DNA of 64,000 nucleotides from Planctomycetota bacterium (GCA_020639295.1 JACKGY010000009.1:124001-188000); one strand, 5' to 3'. Counted from the first letter of the stretch, positions 7,667 to 16,855 are shown. Program-made: numbers and translations. Notes: a model not told the origin generated them from the letters alone.

Positions 7667-8827
7667 ATGAACGACAACGACTTGAAGTCCGAGAAGCCGA
7701 GCTCGATGGACGATCGGGCGGCCCGCCAGCCGGGTCTCGCCCGGCTCCTCGCCGCCTTCGAGGAGCTGGACCTCCTGGCCCAGGAACTCGAGGGTGGACC
7801 GGCCCGACGCCAGCGGGAGCGGCTGCTGGCCCAGAAGCGCCGGCTCCGGGCCGAGATCCTCGACGGCCTCGGCCAGCGCCCGCCGCGGGCGCTCGCGGCC
7901 CTCCTCGATCGCGCCCGCGCGCCGCTGGGACCGGTCGAGCAGGCCCTGGTGCTGCGCCTCTTGCACCAACGCCTCGCCGCCGAGGACAGCTACCTTTCCG
8001 GCCGTGACCTGCTCTGGTTCCTGACCGATTCCAGCTACGAACGGCTCGACCACCTGCCGCTCCTCGACAAGGGCGGCGCCCTGATGAAGAGCGGCCTCGT
8101 GCTCTCCTTCACGCCCGAGGGTCGGGACGCCGAGGACCTGCTCGATCGCGGCTACGGGCTGGCCCGCGCCGCCTTCCGCCGCCTGACCCGGACCCGCCGC
8201 CCAAGACGGCGCGCCGGGCCGCGGCCCTTCATCGACGGGGTCGACTTCCTGCTCCAGATGGCCGCCCTCGTCCGCCTCGCCGAGCAACGGGCGGCGGCGG
8301 TATTCCTCGATGGCTACTGGCGCGAACTGCACGGCGAACCGGAAGAGCCGGTGGAAGAGATCGAGCGGCGGATGGATGCCCTGCAGGCCGAGATCCGCGC
8401 CCGCCTGACCGTGACCCGCGACGCCGAACGCCTGCCCCTCCTGCGCCTGGCCCTGGATTTCCAGCTCGGCGACGTCGAGCTGCTCATGGTCGCCGCCCTG
8501 GCCACCCAGGAGGCCCTGATGGGACTGCCCGCGCTGGAGGTGATCGATCTCCTCAGGCTGGTCAGTCGCTCGTCACGCGACCTCCTCCGGCGCCGCGGTC
8601 TCCTGGCCGCCGACGCGCGCCTGCGCGCCCAGGACATCCTGCGCCTCGAGGACGGCCTCGAACGCAACGGTCTCACCGGCGAGGTGGCGCTCGCGCCCTG
8701 GGCCCTCGATCGCCTGGTCGGCGGTCCGGTCGTGGCCGAGGGCCGCATCCATCCCGACGAGAAGATCGACTTCCACGACTTCCTGTCGCGCCTCGACGGC
8801 AGCGACGACTTCTTCGAGCAACTCTGA
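7667..8827 (+). CDS. Uncharacterised protein resembling the N-terminal part of bacterial CDC48-like AAA ATPases
   Basis: A 386-residue soluble, Arg/Leu-rich helical protein. It has no Walker motif. The segment LDHLPLLDKGGALMKSGLVLS (around 125-145) and the late segment RLEDGLERNGLTGEVALAPW resemble the winged-helix region preceding the ATPase in some bacterial AAA proteins, where it reads like LxxxGPLVRSGLL. Here no ATPase domain follows, so it would be a stand-alone version. The start at 7667 (MNDNDLKSEK) is chosen because upstream codons in the same frame read through promoter-like DNA. The similarity is my inference from pattern; function unknown. Confidence 0.7.
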   Translation: MNDNDLKSEKPSSMDDRAARQPGLARLLAAFEELDLLAQELEGGPARRQRERLLAQKRRLRAEILDGLGQRPPRALAALLDRARAPLGPVEQALVLRLLHQRLAAEDSYLSGRDLLWFLTDSSYERLDHLPLLDKGGALMKSGLVLSFTPEGRDAEDLLDRGYGLARAAFRRLTRTRRPRRRAGPRPFIDGVDFLLQMAALVRLAEQRAAAVFLDGYWRELHGEPEEPVEEIERRMDALQAEIRARLTVTRDAERLPLLRLALDFQLGDVELLMVAALATQEALMGLPALEVIDLLRLVSRSSRDLLRRRGLLAADARLRAQDILRLEDGLERNGLTGEVALAPWALDRLVGGPVVAEGRIHPDEKIDFHDFLSRLDGSDDFFEQL

Positions 8828-8885
8828 ACCGAGGCCAGGGCGCGCCGGGTCTTTTCAGGCCGAGGCCGCCGGGTAGGATCGCGGC

Positions 8886-9563
8886 ATGAACATCCGAGCC
8901 GACAAGGACCCCCGGATCCAGGAGAAGCTGGCCGAACTCCGCGAGGAGGAAGCCGGCGAGCGCGAGGCCGACCTCCTGGTCGACGTGGCCATGTACTTCG
9001 ACATGATCGGCGACTCGCCCCGCACGATCGCGGCCCTCGAGGCGGCCGTGGCCGCGGCGGCGGACGACACGCGGCCGCGCTTCCTGCTCGCTCGCTGCCT
9101 GATCAAGGCCGGGCGCTGGCGCGACGGTGGCAAGGAACTCGAGATCGTCTCCGACATGGATTCGGTCGAGGTCGCGAGCCCGCGCTGGCAGTCGAACAAC
9201 CTCTATTACATCGCCTACGCCCTGTTCAACACCGGCCGCTACAAGGAGGCCGCGGAGGCCTTCCGGGCGGCCGACGTGCTGGTGAGCATCTGGGGCGACC
9301 CGCTGGTCTTGAAGCGCTTCCATCTCCACCAGGGCTTCGCCTGGCATCTCGAGGGCCAGTTCGGCGAGGCGGCGGAGAGCTATCGCCGCGCCATGGTCGC
9401 GCCCGGCCCGGGTGACTCCTGTGACGAGGACGTCATGGACGAGGACGAGGTGGAGGACGCCCAGGACTTCAACGACGAGGTCGAGCCCTACATGGAGATG
9501 GCGCGCCGCCGCGAACCGCTGGCGATCGAGGATCTCCCGGGGGTGCTGCCGGCCTTCCCGTGA
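8886..9563 (+). CDS. Tetratricopeptide-repeat protein
   Basis: A 225-residue cytoplasmic protein with about four TPR-like helical pairs: around 28-60 (ALEAAVAAAADDTRPRFLLA), 60-95, 105-135 (YYIAYALFNTGRYKEAAEAF) and 140-172 (FHLHQGFAWHLEGQFGEAAE). A very acidic tail follows (residues about 180-200, DEDVMDEDEVEDAQDFNDEVE). TPRs usually scaffold protein contacts, and no partner is evident. Its stop overlaps the GTG start of the DUF3524 glycosyltransferase (GTGA), so the two are co-translated and may act together. A TAGGAT box ends 6 bases before the ATG, suggesting a very short leader, although AGGA inside it could also act as a ribosome-binding site. Confidence 0.85.
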   Translation: MNIRADKDPRIQEKLAELREEEAGEREADLLVDVAMYFDMIGDSPRTIAALEAAVAAAADDTRPRFLLARCLIKAGRWRDGGKELEIVSDMDSVEVASPRWQSNNLYYIAYALFNTGRYKEAAEAFRAADVLVSIWGDPLVLKRFHLHQGFAWHLEGQFGEAAESYRRAMVAPGPGDSCDEDVMDEDEVEDAQDFNDEVEPYMEMARRREPLAIEDLPGVLPAFP

Positions 9564-10657
9564 GGGTCTTGGCGCTGGAGCCCTATCTCGGGGGCTCCCA
9601 CGCCCGCTTCCTCGCCGAACTCGGAGCGAGGCCCGAGTTCGACCTGGAGCTGCGCGGACTCCCGGCCCGGGGCTGGAAGTGGCGGATGCGTTTCGGCGCG
9701 CTCCACTTCGCCGACGACCTGCGCCGGCGACCGGCCGCTCCGGCGGACCTGATCCTGGTCTCGCCCTACCTCGACCTGCCCCAGTTCCTCGGCCTCGCGC
9801 CCGCCGGACTGCGTGACCTGCCGGTCGCGATCTACTGGCACGAGAACCAGTTCGCCTATCCGGTCCGCCATCGGGACGAGCGCGACCTGCACTTCGCGGT
9901 CACCAATCTGCTCAGCGCCCGCGCCGCCGATCTCAACCTGTTCAACAGCCGCTACAACCTCGACAGCTTCCGCCACGGCGCCGAAGGGCTCCTGCGCCAG
10001 GTCCCGGATCTTCGCCTCGAGAGCGCCCTCGAGGGTCTTGCCGAACGGTCCCGGGTCTTCCCCCTACCCCTCGATCTGGCGTCCGAACCGGCCTGCCGCG
10101 ACCCGCGCCCGGACGACGGCCCGCCGATCGTGCTCTGGAACCACCGGCGCGAACACGACAAGAACCCGGAGCGCTTCTTCGCCGCGCTCTTCGTCCTCGC
10201 CGAACGCGGGCTCGCCTTTCGTCTGGCCCTGGCCGGCGCCCGCTTCCGTACCGAGCCGCCGGTGTTCGCCGAGGCCCGGGCCCGACTCGGGGCGAGGATC
10301 ATCCACGACGGCGAGATTCCGGAGCGCTCCCACTACCTCCGCCTGCTGCGGCGGTCGAGCATCGCGGTCTCGACCGCGAACCACGACTTCTTCGGCCTGG
10401 CCCTGGCGGAGGCGGCGGTCCAGGGCGCCCGCCCCCTGGCGCCCCGGCGGCTGGCCTACCCCGAGATCTACCCGGACCGTTGCCTCTACGAGGACGACGA
10501 ACTCGAGGAGCGCCTGGCCGAGGAGATCGGCCGCGGTGGCGGACCCGACCTGGACCTGATCGACCGCCTCGAGGAGCGGGCCTGGTCGCTCCAAGGTCCC
10601 GAGCTGGCCCGCCTCATCGGCGAGCTGACTCAAGCCGACCGACGGATCGACCGATAG
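9560..10657 (+). CDS. DUF3524 glycosyltransferase, tRNA-queuosine mannosyltransferase-like
   Basis: A 365-residue GT-B fold glycosyltransferase. The N-terminus (MRVLALEPYLGGSH) and the block IYWHENQFAYPVR (His94-Glu-Asn) followed by TNLLSARAADLNLFNSRYN are the signature of DUF3524, the family of animal GTDC1/QTMAN, which adds mannose to queuosine in tRNA-Asp. The C-terminal donor domain shows WNHRREHDKNPERFF (about 190-205) and the nucleotide-sugar loop NHDFFGLALAEAAVQG. Length matches bacterial members. The GTG start overlaps the TPR gene by four bases. By family, the likely substrate is Q-modified tRNA with GDP-mannose; activity of bacterial members is inferred. No queuosine synthesis gene lies in this window. 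Confidence 0.9.
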   Translation: MRVLALEPYLGGSHARFLAELGARPEFDLELRGLPARGWKWRMRFGALHFADDLRRRPAAPADLILVSPYLDLPQFLGLAPAGLRDLPVAIYWHENQFAYPVRHRDERDLHFAVTNLLSARAADLNLFNSRYNLDSFRHGAEGLLRQVPDLRLESALEGLAERSRVFPLPLDLASEPACRDPRPDDGPPIVLWNHRREHDKNPERFFAALFVLAERGLAFRLALAGARFRTEPPVFAEARARLGARIIHDGEIPERSHYLRLLRRSSIAVSTANHDFFGLALAEAAVQGARPLAPRRLAYPEIYPDRCLYEDDELEERLAEEIGRGGGPDLDLIDRLEERAWSLQGPELARLIGELTQADRRIDR

Positions 10658-10685
10658 CAGGAAGGAAGGTACCTGGGGAGGCTCG

Positions 10686-12182
10686 ATGTCCGCTCGCGAT
10701 CCGTCCACACCGCGGCCCTGGCAGGGTCTCGAGACCCTGCGCGAGCTGTCCCTCTTCCTGTCCGACCTCCACGACCCGGAGACCATCGCCGCCGGCGCCA
10801 CCGCCATCCTGGCCGGTTCCGCCGAACGGGCCGCGGTAAGGCTCTGGTTCGCCCACGCGGCCGGCCAGTGCGAGGCCTGCCCGGAACCGGATCATTGCGC
10901 GCGCCAGCCGGCCTGCCTCGAGCTGGTCGCCGTCGGCGGCCGCCAGGCTCCGCTCGCCGCGGAGCGTCCCCGCCTGCCCTTCGGACGCGGGCTCGCCGGC
11001 CTCGTCGCCCAGAGTCGCAACGAGATGCTGGTTCCCGATCTGCGCGGCCTCGAGGGCGGAGCCCATGACCGCCTCGACCTCGACGACGGTCTCCACGCCT
11101 TCTGCGGCTATCCGCTCAGCGCCAGCGGAAGGCTGGTCGGTGTCCTCGGCTTCCAGTTCGCCAAGCTGCCGGCGGCCGACGAGCAACGCCTGCTCACCAC
11201 CTGCGCCAACGTGCTGGCCCAGGCCCTCGGCGCCAGCTTCATGCGCGAGTCGCAGTCGCGGCACTCACGCGAACTCGAGGAGAAGGTCGAGGCCAAGACG
11301 GCCGAACTCAAGGCCCGCGTGAGCGACCTCGAGGAAACCCGACACGGCATGCTCAACATGATGTCGGATGCGATCGATGCCCAGCGCCGGCTTCGCCTGC
11401 TCACCGAGAAGCTCGAGAGCCGCGTCGAGGAGCGTACCCGCGAGCTGGTGGTGGCCAAGGAGGAAGCCGAACGCGCCAACGAGGCCAAGTCGCAGTTCCT
11501 CGGCCGGGTGTCGCACGAGCTACGGACGCCGCTGCACGGCATCATCTCCTTCGCCCGGGTCGGCATCCAGAAGATCGATCGTGCCGATCGCGATCGTCTG
11601 CTCGGCTACTTCCAGCAGATCCTCGAGAGCGCCGGCGAGCTGCTGCCGATGATCGACGATCTGCTCGACTTCGCGCGCATCGAGGCCGGCAAGGTCGACT
11701 ACGAGTTCGAGGCTCAAGACCTGGTCCTGCTCCTGCGCGACATCGCCGCCAAGCAGGCCGCGCACCTGGCCGAGAAGGGGCTCACGCTCGAGATCCTGGT
11801 GGCCGACGACTTCCCCGCGCTCGTCGTCTTCGACCGCAAGCACATGCGGCAGCTCCTGCTCAACCTGCTCGGCAACGCGACCAAGTTCTCGCCGCCGAAC
11901 GAGCGCATCGAGGTCCGGTTGGCCGCGACGACGGCCGACGAGATCGAGGTGCTGGTGGCGGATCGTGGCCCCGGCATTCCCGACGACGAGCTGGCGACGA
12001 TCTTCGACTCCTTCGCCCAGAGCAGCGTCACCCGTGGCAAGGTCGAGGGAGCCGGTCTCGGCCTCGCGATCGCCCGCGCCGTGGCCCTCGACCACGGTGG
12101 TTCCATCCAGGTCGAGAACCAGCCGCAGGGTGGCGCGGTCTTCCGGGTCCGGCTCCCGATCGGCAACCTGGTCGCGGTCTGA
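10686..12182 (+). CDS. GAF-domain sensor histidine kinase
   Basis: A 498-residue soluble kinase with no transmembrane helix. A GAF domain (about 15-185) carries an inserted cysteine cluster C62-x2-C65-x5-C71-x5-C77 (QCEACPEPDHCARQPACLEL). A long coiled coil (about 186-268) leads to the HisKA domain with phospho-acceptor His277 in GRVSHELRTPLHG. The HATPase domain (about 385-495) has N box LLNLLGNATKFSPP, G1 ADRGPGIPD and G2 GAGLGLAIARA. It begins after a strong GGGGAGG ribosome-binding site. The cytoplasmic Cys4 GAF may bind iron-sulfur or zinc and sense redox state or gas; this is inference. No response regulator gene is adjacent. Confidence 0.92.
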   Translation: MSARDPSTPRPWQGLETLRELSLFLSDLHDPETIAAGATAILAGSAERAAVRLWFAHAAGQCEACPEPDHCARQPACLELVAVGGRQAPLAAERPRLPFGRGLAGLVAQSRNEMLVPDLRGLEGGAHDRLDLDDGLHAFCGYPLSASGRLVGVLGFQFAKLPAADEQRLLTTCANVLAQALGASFMRESQSRHSRELEEKVEAKTAELKARVSDLEETRHGMLNMMSDAIDAQRRLRLLTEKLESRVEERTRELVVAKEEAERANEAKSQFLGRVSHELRTPLHGIISFARVGIQKIDRADRDRLLGYFQQILESAGELLPMIDDLLDFARIEAGKVDYEFEAQDLVLLLRDIAAKQAAHLAEKGLTLEILVADDFPALVVFDRKHMRQLLLNLLGNATKFSPPNERIEVRLAATTADEIEVLVADRGPGIPDDELATIFDSFAQSSVTRGKVEGAGLGLAIARAVALDHGGSIQVENQPQGGAVFRVRLPIGNLVAV

Positions 12183-12253
12183 CCGCTGGCGCGTCGCCGA
12201 GGACGCCGGGCGGCGCATTCGCTCGGGTTGAGAGCCCGGGCGCCGGGTCCGGT

Positions 12254-13456
12254 TCAGGGGCGACCGAAGCGGCGGTGGACGAGGTCGGCTGCCTTCCGGA
12301 GATCCTCGCTCGCCACCAGCAGGAGCAAGCGTTCCTCGGGGCCGGGATCGACGACCTCGACCCCCCCGGCGGCGAGAAGCGCGCGGACCTCCTGGGCTAG
12401 CTCAGGCAGGCCGATCATCGGGCCCACCAGTTCGAGGCTGGCGAGACCGCGGTCGACCTCGATCCGTCCCGGACCGCGCGCGATCAGGTCCGCGGCCTCG
12501 TCCTCGGGCAGGACCGCGAACGCGTCGGCGCCCCTCTTCCAGGTGCAGATCGTGGCGCTCGGGTCGGCTGCGGCTGACGGGCTGCCTGACCGCGACGCCC
12601 ACGAGTTGAACCGGCAGCGGGCGAGACGATCATGATGGACCAGGATCACGAGCTCCGGATCGTCGACCAGGCCGGGCGCGACGATCGAACCGCGGCCATC
12701 GTCGAGCCCGTGGAGCACGAGCTCGACCTCGGAGTCGGCGAGGTATTCGGGAACGAGGTCGTGGACGATCGGCGATCGGGCCCGGACCAGTTCGCGGAGA
12801 AGATCGCGGCTCACCCGCTCGATCGGCCGCGCCTCGGACAGGAAGGCCGGGTCGGCGGTCATCAAGGCGCGGGCGCGCGAGACGATCTCGAGCCGTCGTG
12901 CCCCGCCCGCGACGGCGAGGAGCAGCGCGCTGAAGTCGCTCGAGTTGCGGCCGAGAAGGCGCCGTCGGCCGCCGTCGAGAGCCCGCCCGAAGAAGCCGGG
13001 CACGACGACGATCCCCTCACGCCCGGCGAGTCGCTCGGCCATCAGCCGACGCCAGTCGGCGACGGGCCGCGCGCGATCGGGACTCGAGCAGGTGAGGAGC
13101 CCCAGCTCGCCCGGATCGACGAGCCTGGGCTCGAGCCCGAGCTCCAGCAGCGCGCAGCCCAGGAGCGCCTGGGCGAGACGTTCACCGAGCGCCAGGACCT
13201 CGACCCCGTCGGGGTCGTCCGGCTCCGGATCGGGCAGGCCGGGGCCCAGGCCGCCCAGCTCGACGAAGAGCCGCCGATGGCGCTCGAGTTCCTCCTCGAG
13301 CCGGCCCGCGACCAGGGCATCGGTGGTGCCGAGGCCGGCCGAGACGACGACGACGAGGCGGGAATGCTCACGCCACCGCTCGGCGACGATCAGCGCCGCC
13401 CGGCGGAAATCGCCGGCCTCGGCCAGGCAGGAACCTCCGAACTTCAGGACCAGCAT
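12254..13456 (-). CDS. Aspartate kinase-like amino-acid kinase
   Basis: A 400-residue enzyme expected to phosphorylate aspartate, first step of the Lys/Thr/Met pathway. The N-terminal KFGGSCLAEAGDF is the KFGG[ST] ATP-binding motif; LLGRNSSDFSALLLA matches the LGRxGSDxSA loop of aspartate kinases, followed by RALMTADPAF in place of the usual DGVYTADPR. The C-terminus has an ACT-like region (about 330-395, ASLELVGPMIGLPELAQEV) that would bind a feedback effector. It is shorter and more divergent than LysC/ThrA, for example lacking the canonical TDVDG. It is divergently transcribed from the isopropylmalate-synthase-like gene. A divergent or specialised aspartate kinase is likely. Confidence 0.8.
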   Translation of the reverse strand: MLVLKFGGSCLAEAGDFRRAALIVAERWREHSRLVVVVSAGLGTTDALVAGRLEEELERHRRLFVELGGLGPGLPDPEPDDPDGVEVLALGERLAQALLGCALLELGLEPRLVDPGELGLLTCSSPDRARPVADWRRLMAERLAGREGIVVVPGFFGRALDGGRRRLLGRNSSDFSALLLAVAGGARRLEIVSRARALMTADPAFLSEARPIERVSRDLLRELVRARSPIVHDLVPEYLADSEVELVLHGLDDGRGSIVAPGLVDDPELVILVHHDRLARCRFNSWASRSGSPSAAADPSATICTWKRGADAFAVLPEDEAADLIARGPGRIEVDRGLASLELVGPMIGLPELAQEVRALLAAGGVEVVDPGPEERLLLLVASEDLRKAADLVHRRFGRP

Positions 13457-13551
13457 GACCTTCTATTACCCGGCCCGGTCGGGGACGGCAAAAGAAGGCA
13501 CGAATGAGCATTCTCGTCTTCGCCCAGGGTGAGGGTTAGAATCCGGGCACC

Positions 13552-14820
13552 ATGGCTGAAGCGAACCACGACAACCTGATCTACGACTGGAATCTGATCG
13601 AGTCCGACGAGGGCCATCTCCGCCAGGTGACCTTCGACGACGAGACCCTGCGCGACGGGCTCCAGAATCCCTCGGTCTACAACCCCAGCATCCGCGAGAA
13701 GCGCGAGCTCGTCCGCCTCATGGACAAGCTCGGCATCCACACGGTCAACGTCGGCCTGCCGGGCGCGGGCGACCGTCACTACGACGACTGCCTCGATCTC
13801 GTGCGCTGCATGACCGAGGAGGGCCTGGCGATCAAGGCGAACACCGCCTGCCGCACCCTGATCAGCGACATCGAACCGGTCCGGCGCATCATGGACGAGA
13901 CCGGAGCGCGCGTCCTCGCCAACTGCTTCATCGGCTCCTCGCCGATCCGCCAGTACACCGAGGGTTGGAACATCGACACCATCCTCGGCCACATCGACAA
14001 GTCCCTCGGCTGGGCCCGCGATCACCAGGTCCCCTTCGCCCTGGTCACCGAGGACACCACGCGCTCGAAGCCGGAGGACATCGCCCGGCTCTATCGGCAT
14101 GCCATCGACCTGGGCGCCGAGCGGATCGTCGTCTGCGACACTTGCGGGCACGCCATGCCGCACGGGACGCGCGAGCTGGTCCGCTTCGTCAAGAGCATCG
14201 TGCGCGAGACCGGCAAGGACGTGAAGATCGACTGGCATGGTCATCGCGATCGCGGCATGGGCACGATCAACTGCATCGTCGCGGTGCGGGCCGGCGCGGA
14301 CCAGGTGCACGGCGCGGCGATGGGCATCGGCGAGCGCGCCGGCAACGCGGCCATGGATCTCATCCTGGTCAACATGAAGCTGATGGGCTGGATCGACAAC
14401 GATCTCCACGCCCTCGACGAATACGTGCATGCCGCCGCCAAGGCGCTGCGGGTCGAGGTTCCCTGCAACTACCCGGTCTTCGGCAACGACGCCTTCCTCA
14501 CCGGCACCGGCGTCCATGCCTCGGCCGTCATCAAGGCCCTGAAGAAGGGCGACGATTGGCTGGCGGACCGGGTCTACTCGGGAGTCCCGGCCGGCGAGTT
14601 CGGCCGGCGCCAGGAGATCGGCGTCGGTCCGATGTCCGGCCGCTCCAACGTCCTCTACTGCCTGCACGAGCTGGGCTACGACACCGGCAACGAGGCCCTG
14701 GTGGAACACATCTTCGCCATCGCCAAGGCCTCGCCGCTCCTGATGCGGAAGGGTGAGGTGAAGGCGACCGCCGAGGCCTTCCTGGCCGGTCGCCAGGCCG
14801 AGGGCCCCGCCGGCAACTGA
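13552..14820 (+). CDS. 2-isopropylmalate synthase-like enzyme (HMGL-like superfamily)
   Basis: A 422-residue DRE-TIM metallolyase. The N-terminal DDETLRDGLQNPSV is the family RDG motif. The catalytic metal site HGHRDRGMG lies around 227-235, and AAMGIGERAGNAAMD matches the conserved glycine-rich region. FGSSPIRQ-type residues (CFIGSSPIRQYTEGW) and VTEDTTRSKPED identify the branch commonly annotated as 2-isopropylmalate synthase in deltaproteobacteria and planctomycetes. It lacks a long C-terminal leucine-binding LeuA dimer domain, so feedback control may be absent. Homocitrate or citramalate synthase activity cannot be excluded. A TAGAAT box lies 9 bases before the ATG, with no Shine-Dalgarno. 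Confidence 0.88.
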   Translation: MAEANHDNLIYDWNLIESDEGHLRQVTFDDETLRDGLQNPSVYNPSIREKRELVRLMDKLGIHTVNVGLPGAGDRHYDDCLDLVRCMTEEGLAIKANTACRTLISDIEPVRRIMDETGARVLANCFIGSSPIRQYTEGWNIDTILGHIDKSLGWARDHQVPFALVTEDTTRSKPEDIARLYRHAIDLGAERIVVCDTCGHAMPHGTRELVRFVKSIVRETGKDVKIDWHGHRDRGMGTINCIVAVRAGADQVHGAAMGIGERAGNAAMDLILVNMKLMGWIDNDLHALDEYVHAAAKALRVEVPCNYPVFGNDAFLTGTGVHASAVIKALKKGDDWLADRVYSGVPAGEFGRRQEIGVGPMSGRSNVLYCLHELGYDTGNEALVEHIFAIAKASPLLMRKGEVKATAEAFLAGRQAEGPAGN

Positions 14821-14832
14821 GCCGCGAGGCGG

Positions 14833-15666
14833 TCAGTCACCCAGCAGGCGCGCGATCACGCGATCGCGCGCCACGGTCTCGCCGCGACGGTCGAAGAGAT
14901 AGACCATGCGCTCGAGCAGGCCACGCTCCTCCTCCCCACGAGCAGCGCCCGGTAGCCGTGAGAGGAAGATCTCGGTGGCCTCGCAGTCCATCCCCTGCGA
15001 CATCGCCAGACAGGCCTGCAGAAAGACGCGCAGCCGGGGATCGGCGACCGTGCTCTTGAGCAGGACCATCGCCTGCTGGAATCGCGCCGTCGCCTCGCCG
15101 TCGAGCACCGAGAAGCTGCCGCGCGCCAGCACGGCCTCGTCCTCTCCCTGACGGAGGAGGATCTCGTAGCGCTGGCCTGGGTCGACGACCAGATCCGCGG
15201 GCAGTTCCTGCCACTGGTTCACCTGGAGGCGGGCGCGCCCGAGCGATCGGCCGCCATCGTCGAGCAGCTCCAGCTCGGCAAATCCCGGCTGCTCCCGGCG
15301 CAGGTAGACCCGAGGCCGCGGACCGACCTGGAGCCCGCGGGGTTCCGTGAGCGCGAGCTGGACCGGTCCGTAGGGAGCGCGTGGCGGGTCGGCAAGGAGC
15401 TCGCGGGCGCGCTGGTACCAGGCCTCGTCCGCCGTCGGCAGGAGTTCGAGGAGTTCGGCGGCGCGTCCGCCCCGATCCTGCAGGGCCGCGCGCAGCTCGG
15501 GTAGGGCCGCCATGCCCCGATCCAGGAGCGGTACCAGCAGATCGCCGAGGTCCTCGACCTGGATCGTCGCGTCTTCGGTCGGGCGATCGAAGCGCTCGTG
15601 CGCCAGATAGGACAGGAAGTAGACGGCGGCCGCGACGACCACCACGGCCAGCACCTTAGAGCTCAT
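14833..15666 (-). CDS. Membrane-anchored protein of unknown function
   Basis: A 277-residue protein with a single N-terminal membrane helix (VLAVVVVAAAVYFLSYLA, about 5-22), the rest probably periplasmic. The body has an acidic helical part (about 30-100) and a beta-rich middle (about 105-190, PRVYLRREQPGFAELELLDD) that could be an Ig-like or beta-sandwich domain. No motif is recognised. The start overlaps the end of the M20 peptidase gene by 11 bp, so the two are probably one transcript. Confidence 0.7.
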   Translation of the reverse strand: MSSKVLAVVVVAAAVYFLSYLAHERFDRPTEDATIQVEDLGDLLVPLLDRGMAALPELRAALQDRGGRAAELLELLPTADEAWYQRARELLADPPRAPYGPVQLALTEPRGLQVGPRPRVYLRREQPGFAELELLDDGGRSLGRARLQVNQWQELPADLVVDPGQRYEILLRQGEDEAVLARGSFSVLDGEATARFQQAMVLLKSTVADPRLRVFLQACLAMSQGMDCEATEIFLSRLPGAARGEEERGLLERMVYLFDRRGETVARDRVIARLLGD

Positions 15667-16855
15667 AGAACCTCATCATGGTCAGGGCGCAGAGGGCGGC
15701 GCGGTCCACCAGCGAGGACTCGTCCACCCACTCCTCGGCGGAGTGGATGCGTCCGCCCACGCTACCGAGTCCATCGATCGTCGGGCAACCGTGAGCGGCG
15801 GCGATGTTGCCGTCGGAGGCGCCACCGCGGGCCTCGGGCACCAGCTCGAGGCCGAGGTCACGGCCCCAGAGCACGATCCGGTCGGCCATGCGTTGCATCG
15901 CCGCGCTGGTCGCCATCGGCTCGTGGCGCGGTCCTTCGCGGAAGTCGAGGACCGCCTGACGGCGAGCGCGGCCCTGCTCGGGTCCCGGGCGGGTGCAGAC
16001 GGCGCGGATCGCGGCCTGCAGCGAATCGCCGGCGTCCGGATCGTCGAAGCGGGCATCGATCTCCAGGAGCGCCTCCCCGGGGACGGTGTTCGGCGCCGTG
16101 CCCGAGCGAAGGACGCCGACGTTCACCGCCTGGCCGGAGGACTCGTCGTCGAGCGCCTCGAGCGCGATGACCCGATGGGCCGCGTCGAGCAGGGCACTGA
16201 CGCCGGCGGCCTTGTCGACCCCAGAGTGCGCCTCGATGCCCTCGATCCGCAGGGTCGACCGCATCATGCCGCGGCGGCGGACGACGAAGGAGCTGCGGCC
16301 GCCGCCGAGATCGCGCCCGCATTCGAAGACGAGGCAGAGATGGTGATCCTCCGCCTCCTGGGCGATGAGATCCCGCGCGGTCGGCGAACCGGTCTCCTCG
16401 TCGGCCGAGAGCAGGACGCTGAGGGCCCGGCCCTCGAGCTGGCCCTCGAGAGCGAGAGCCCTGATCGCCGCCAGCATCACCACCAGGCCGCCCTTCATGT
16501 CGGCGGCCCCGGGTCCGAGCAGGATGCCCGGACGGGTCGGGTCGGCGCTCAGCGTCGGGTCCTCGTCGGCACGCGGATGCACGGTGTCGAGATGGCCGAG
16601 GAGCAGCAGACGGTGGCCCGTCGACGCCGGATGGCGAGCGATCATGTGCTGGCCCGAACGACCGGTGACGAAGGCTCCCACCCGCAGGCCGGAGATCATC
16701 AGCTCGCGCTCGACCTCCAGGCCGACGCGGTTGACGCCCTCGTGGTCGGCGGTGTGGGAACTCGTCCCGACCAGGCGGCCGAGAAGCTCGCGCAGCTCCG
16801 GCGCCATCGTCCGAAGTCGCGCCACCACCTTGGCTTCGGTTGCGCTGAGAGACAT
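15656..16855 (-). CDS. M20 metallopeptidase, carboxypeptidase G2-like
   Basis: A 399-residue zinc peptidase of the M20/CPG2 (glutamate carboxypeptidase) type. Metal and catalytic residues are visible: LLLLGHLDTVHP (His88, Asp90), GPGAADMKGG (bridging Asp119), SADEETGS (Glu153 base, Glu154 ligand) and a C-terminal IHSAEEWVD histidine. The dimerisation domain lies about 190-300. No signal peptide, so it is cytoplasmic. The start MSLSATEAK at 16855 is preceded by GAAAGG. Likely substrates are N-acylated or glutamyl amino acids and short peptides; the exact substrate is not predictable. It shares a transcript with the following membrane protein. Confidence 0.9.
   Translation of the reverse strand: MSLSATEAKVVARLRTMAPELRELLGRLVGTSSHTADHEGVNRVGLEVERELMISGLRVGAFVTGRSGQHMIARHPASTGHRLLLLGHLDTVHPRADEDPTLSADPTRPGILLGPGAADMKGGLVVMLAAIRALALEGQLEGRALSVLLSADEETGSPTARDLIAQEAEDHHLCLVFECGRDLGGGRSSFVVRRRGMMRSTLRIEGIEAHSGVDKAAGVSALLDAAHRVIALEALDDESSGQAVNVGVLRSGTAPNTVPGEALLEIDARFDDPDAGDSLQAAIRAVCTRPGPEQGRARRQAVLDFREGPRHEPMATSAAMQRMADRIVLWGRDLGLELVPEARGGASDGNIAAAHGCPTIDGLGSVGGRIHSAEEWVDESSLVDRAALCALTMMRFYEL

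Noticed and set aside
13537..13542. TAGAAT with TCGTCT as a full sigma-70 promoter
   Set aside because: The -35 match is poor; only the -10 position is used in the leaderless argument.
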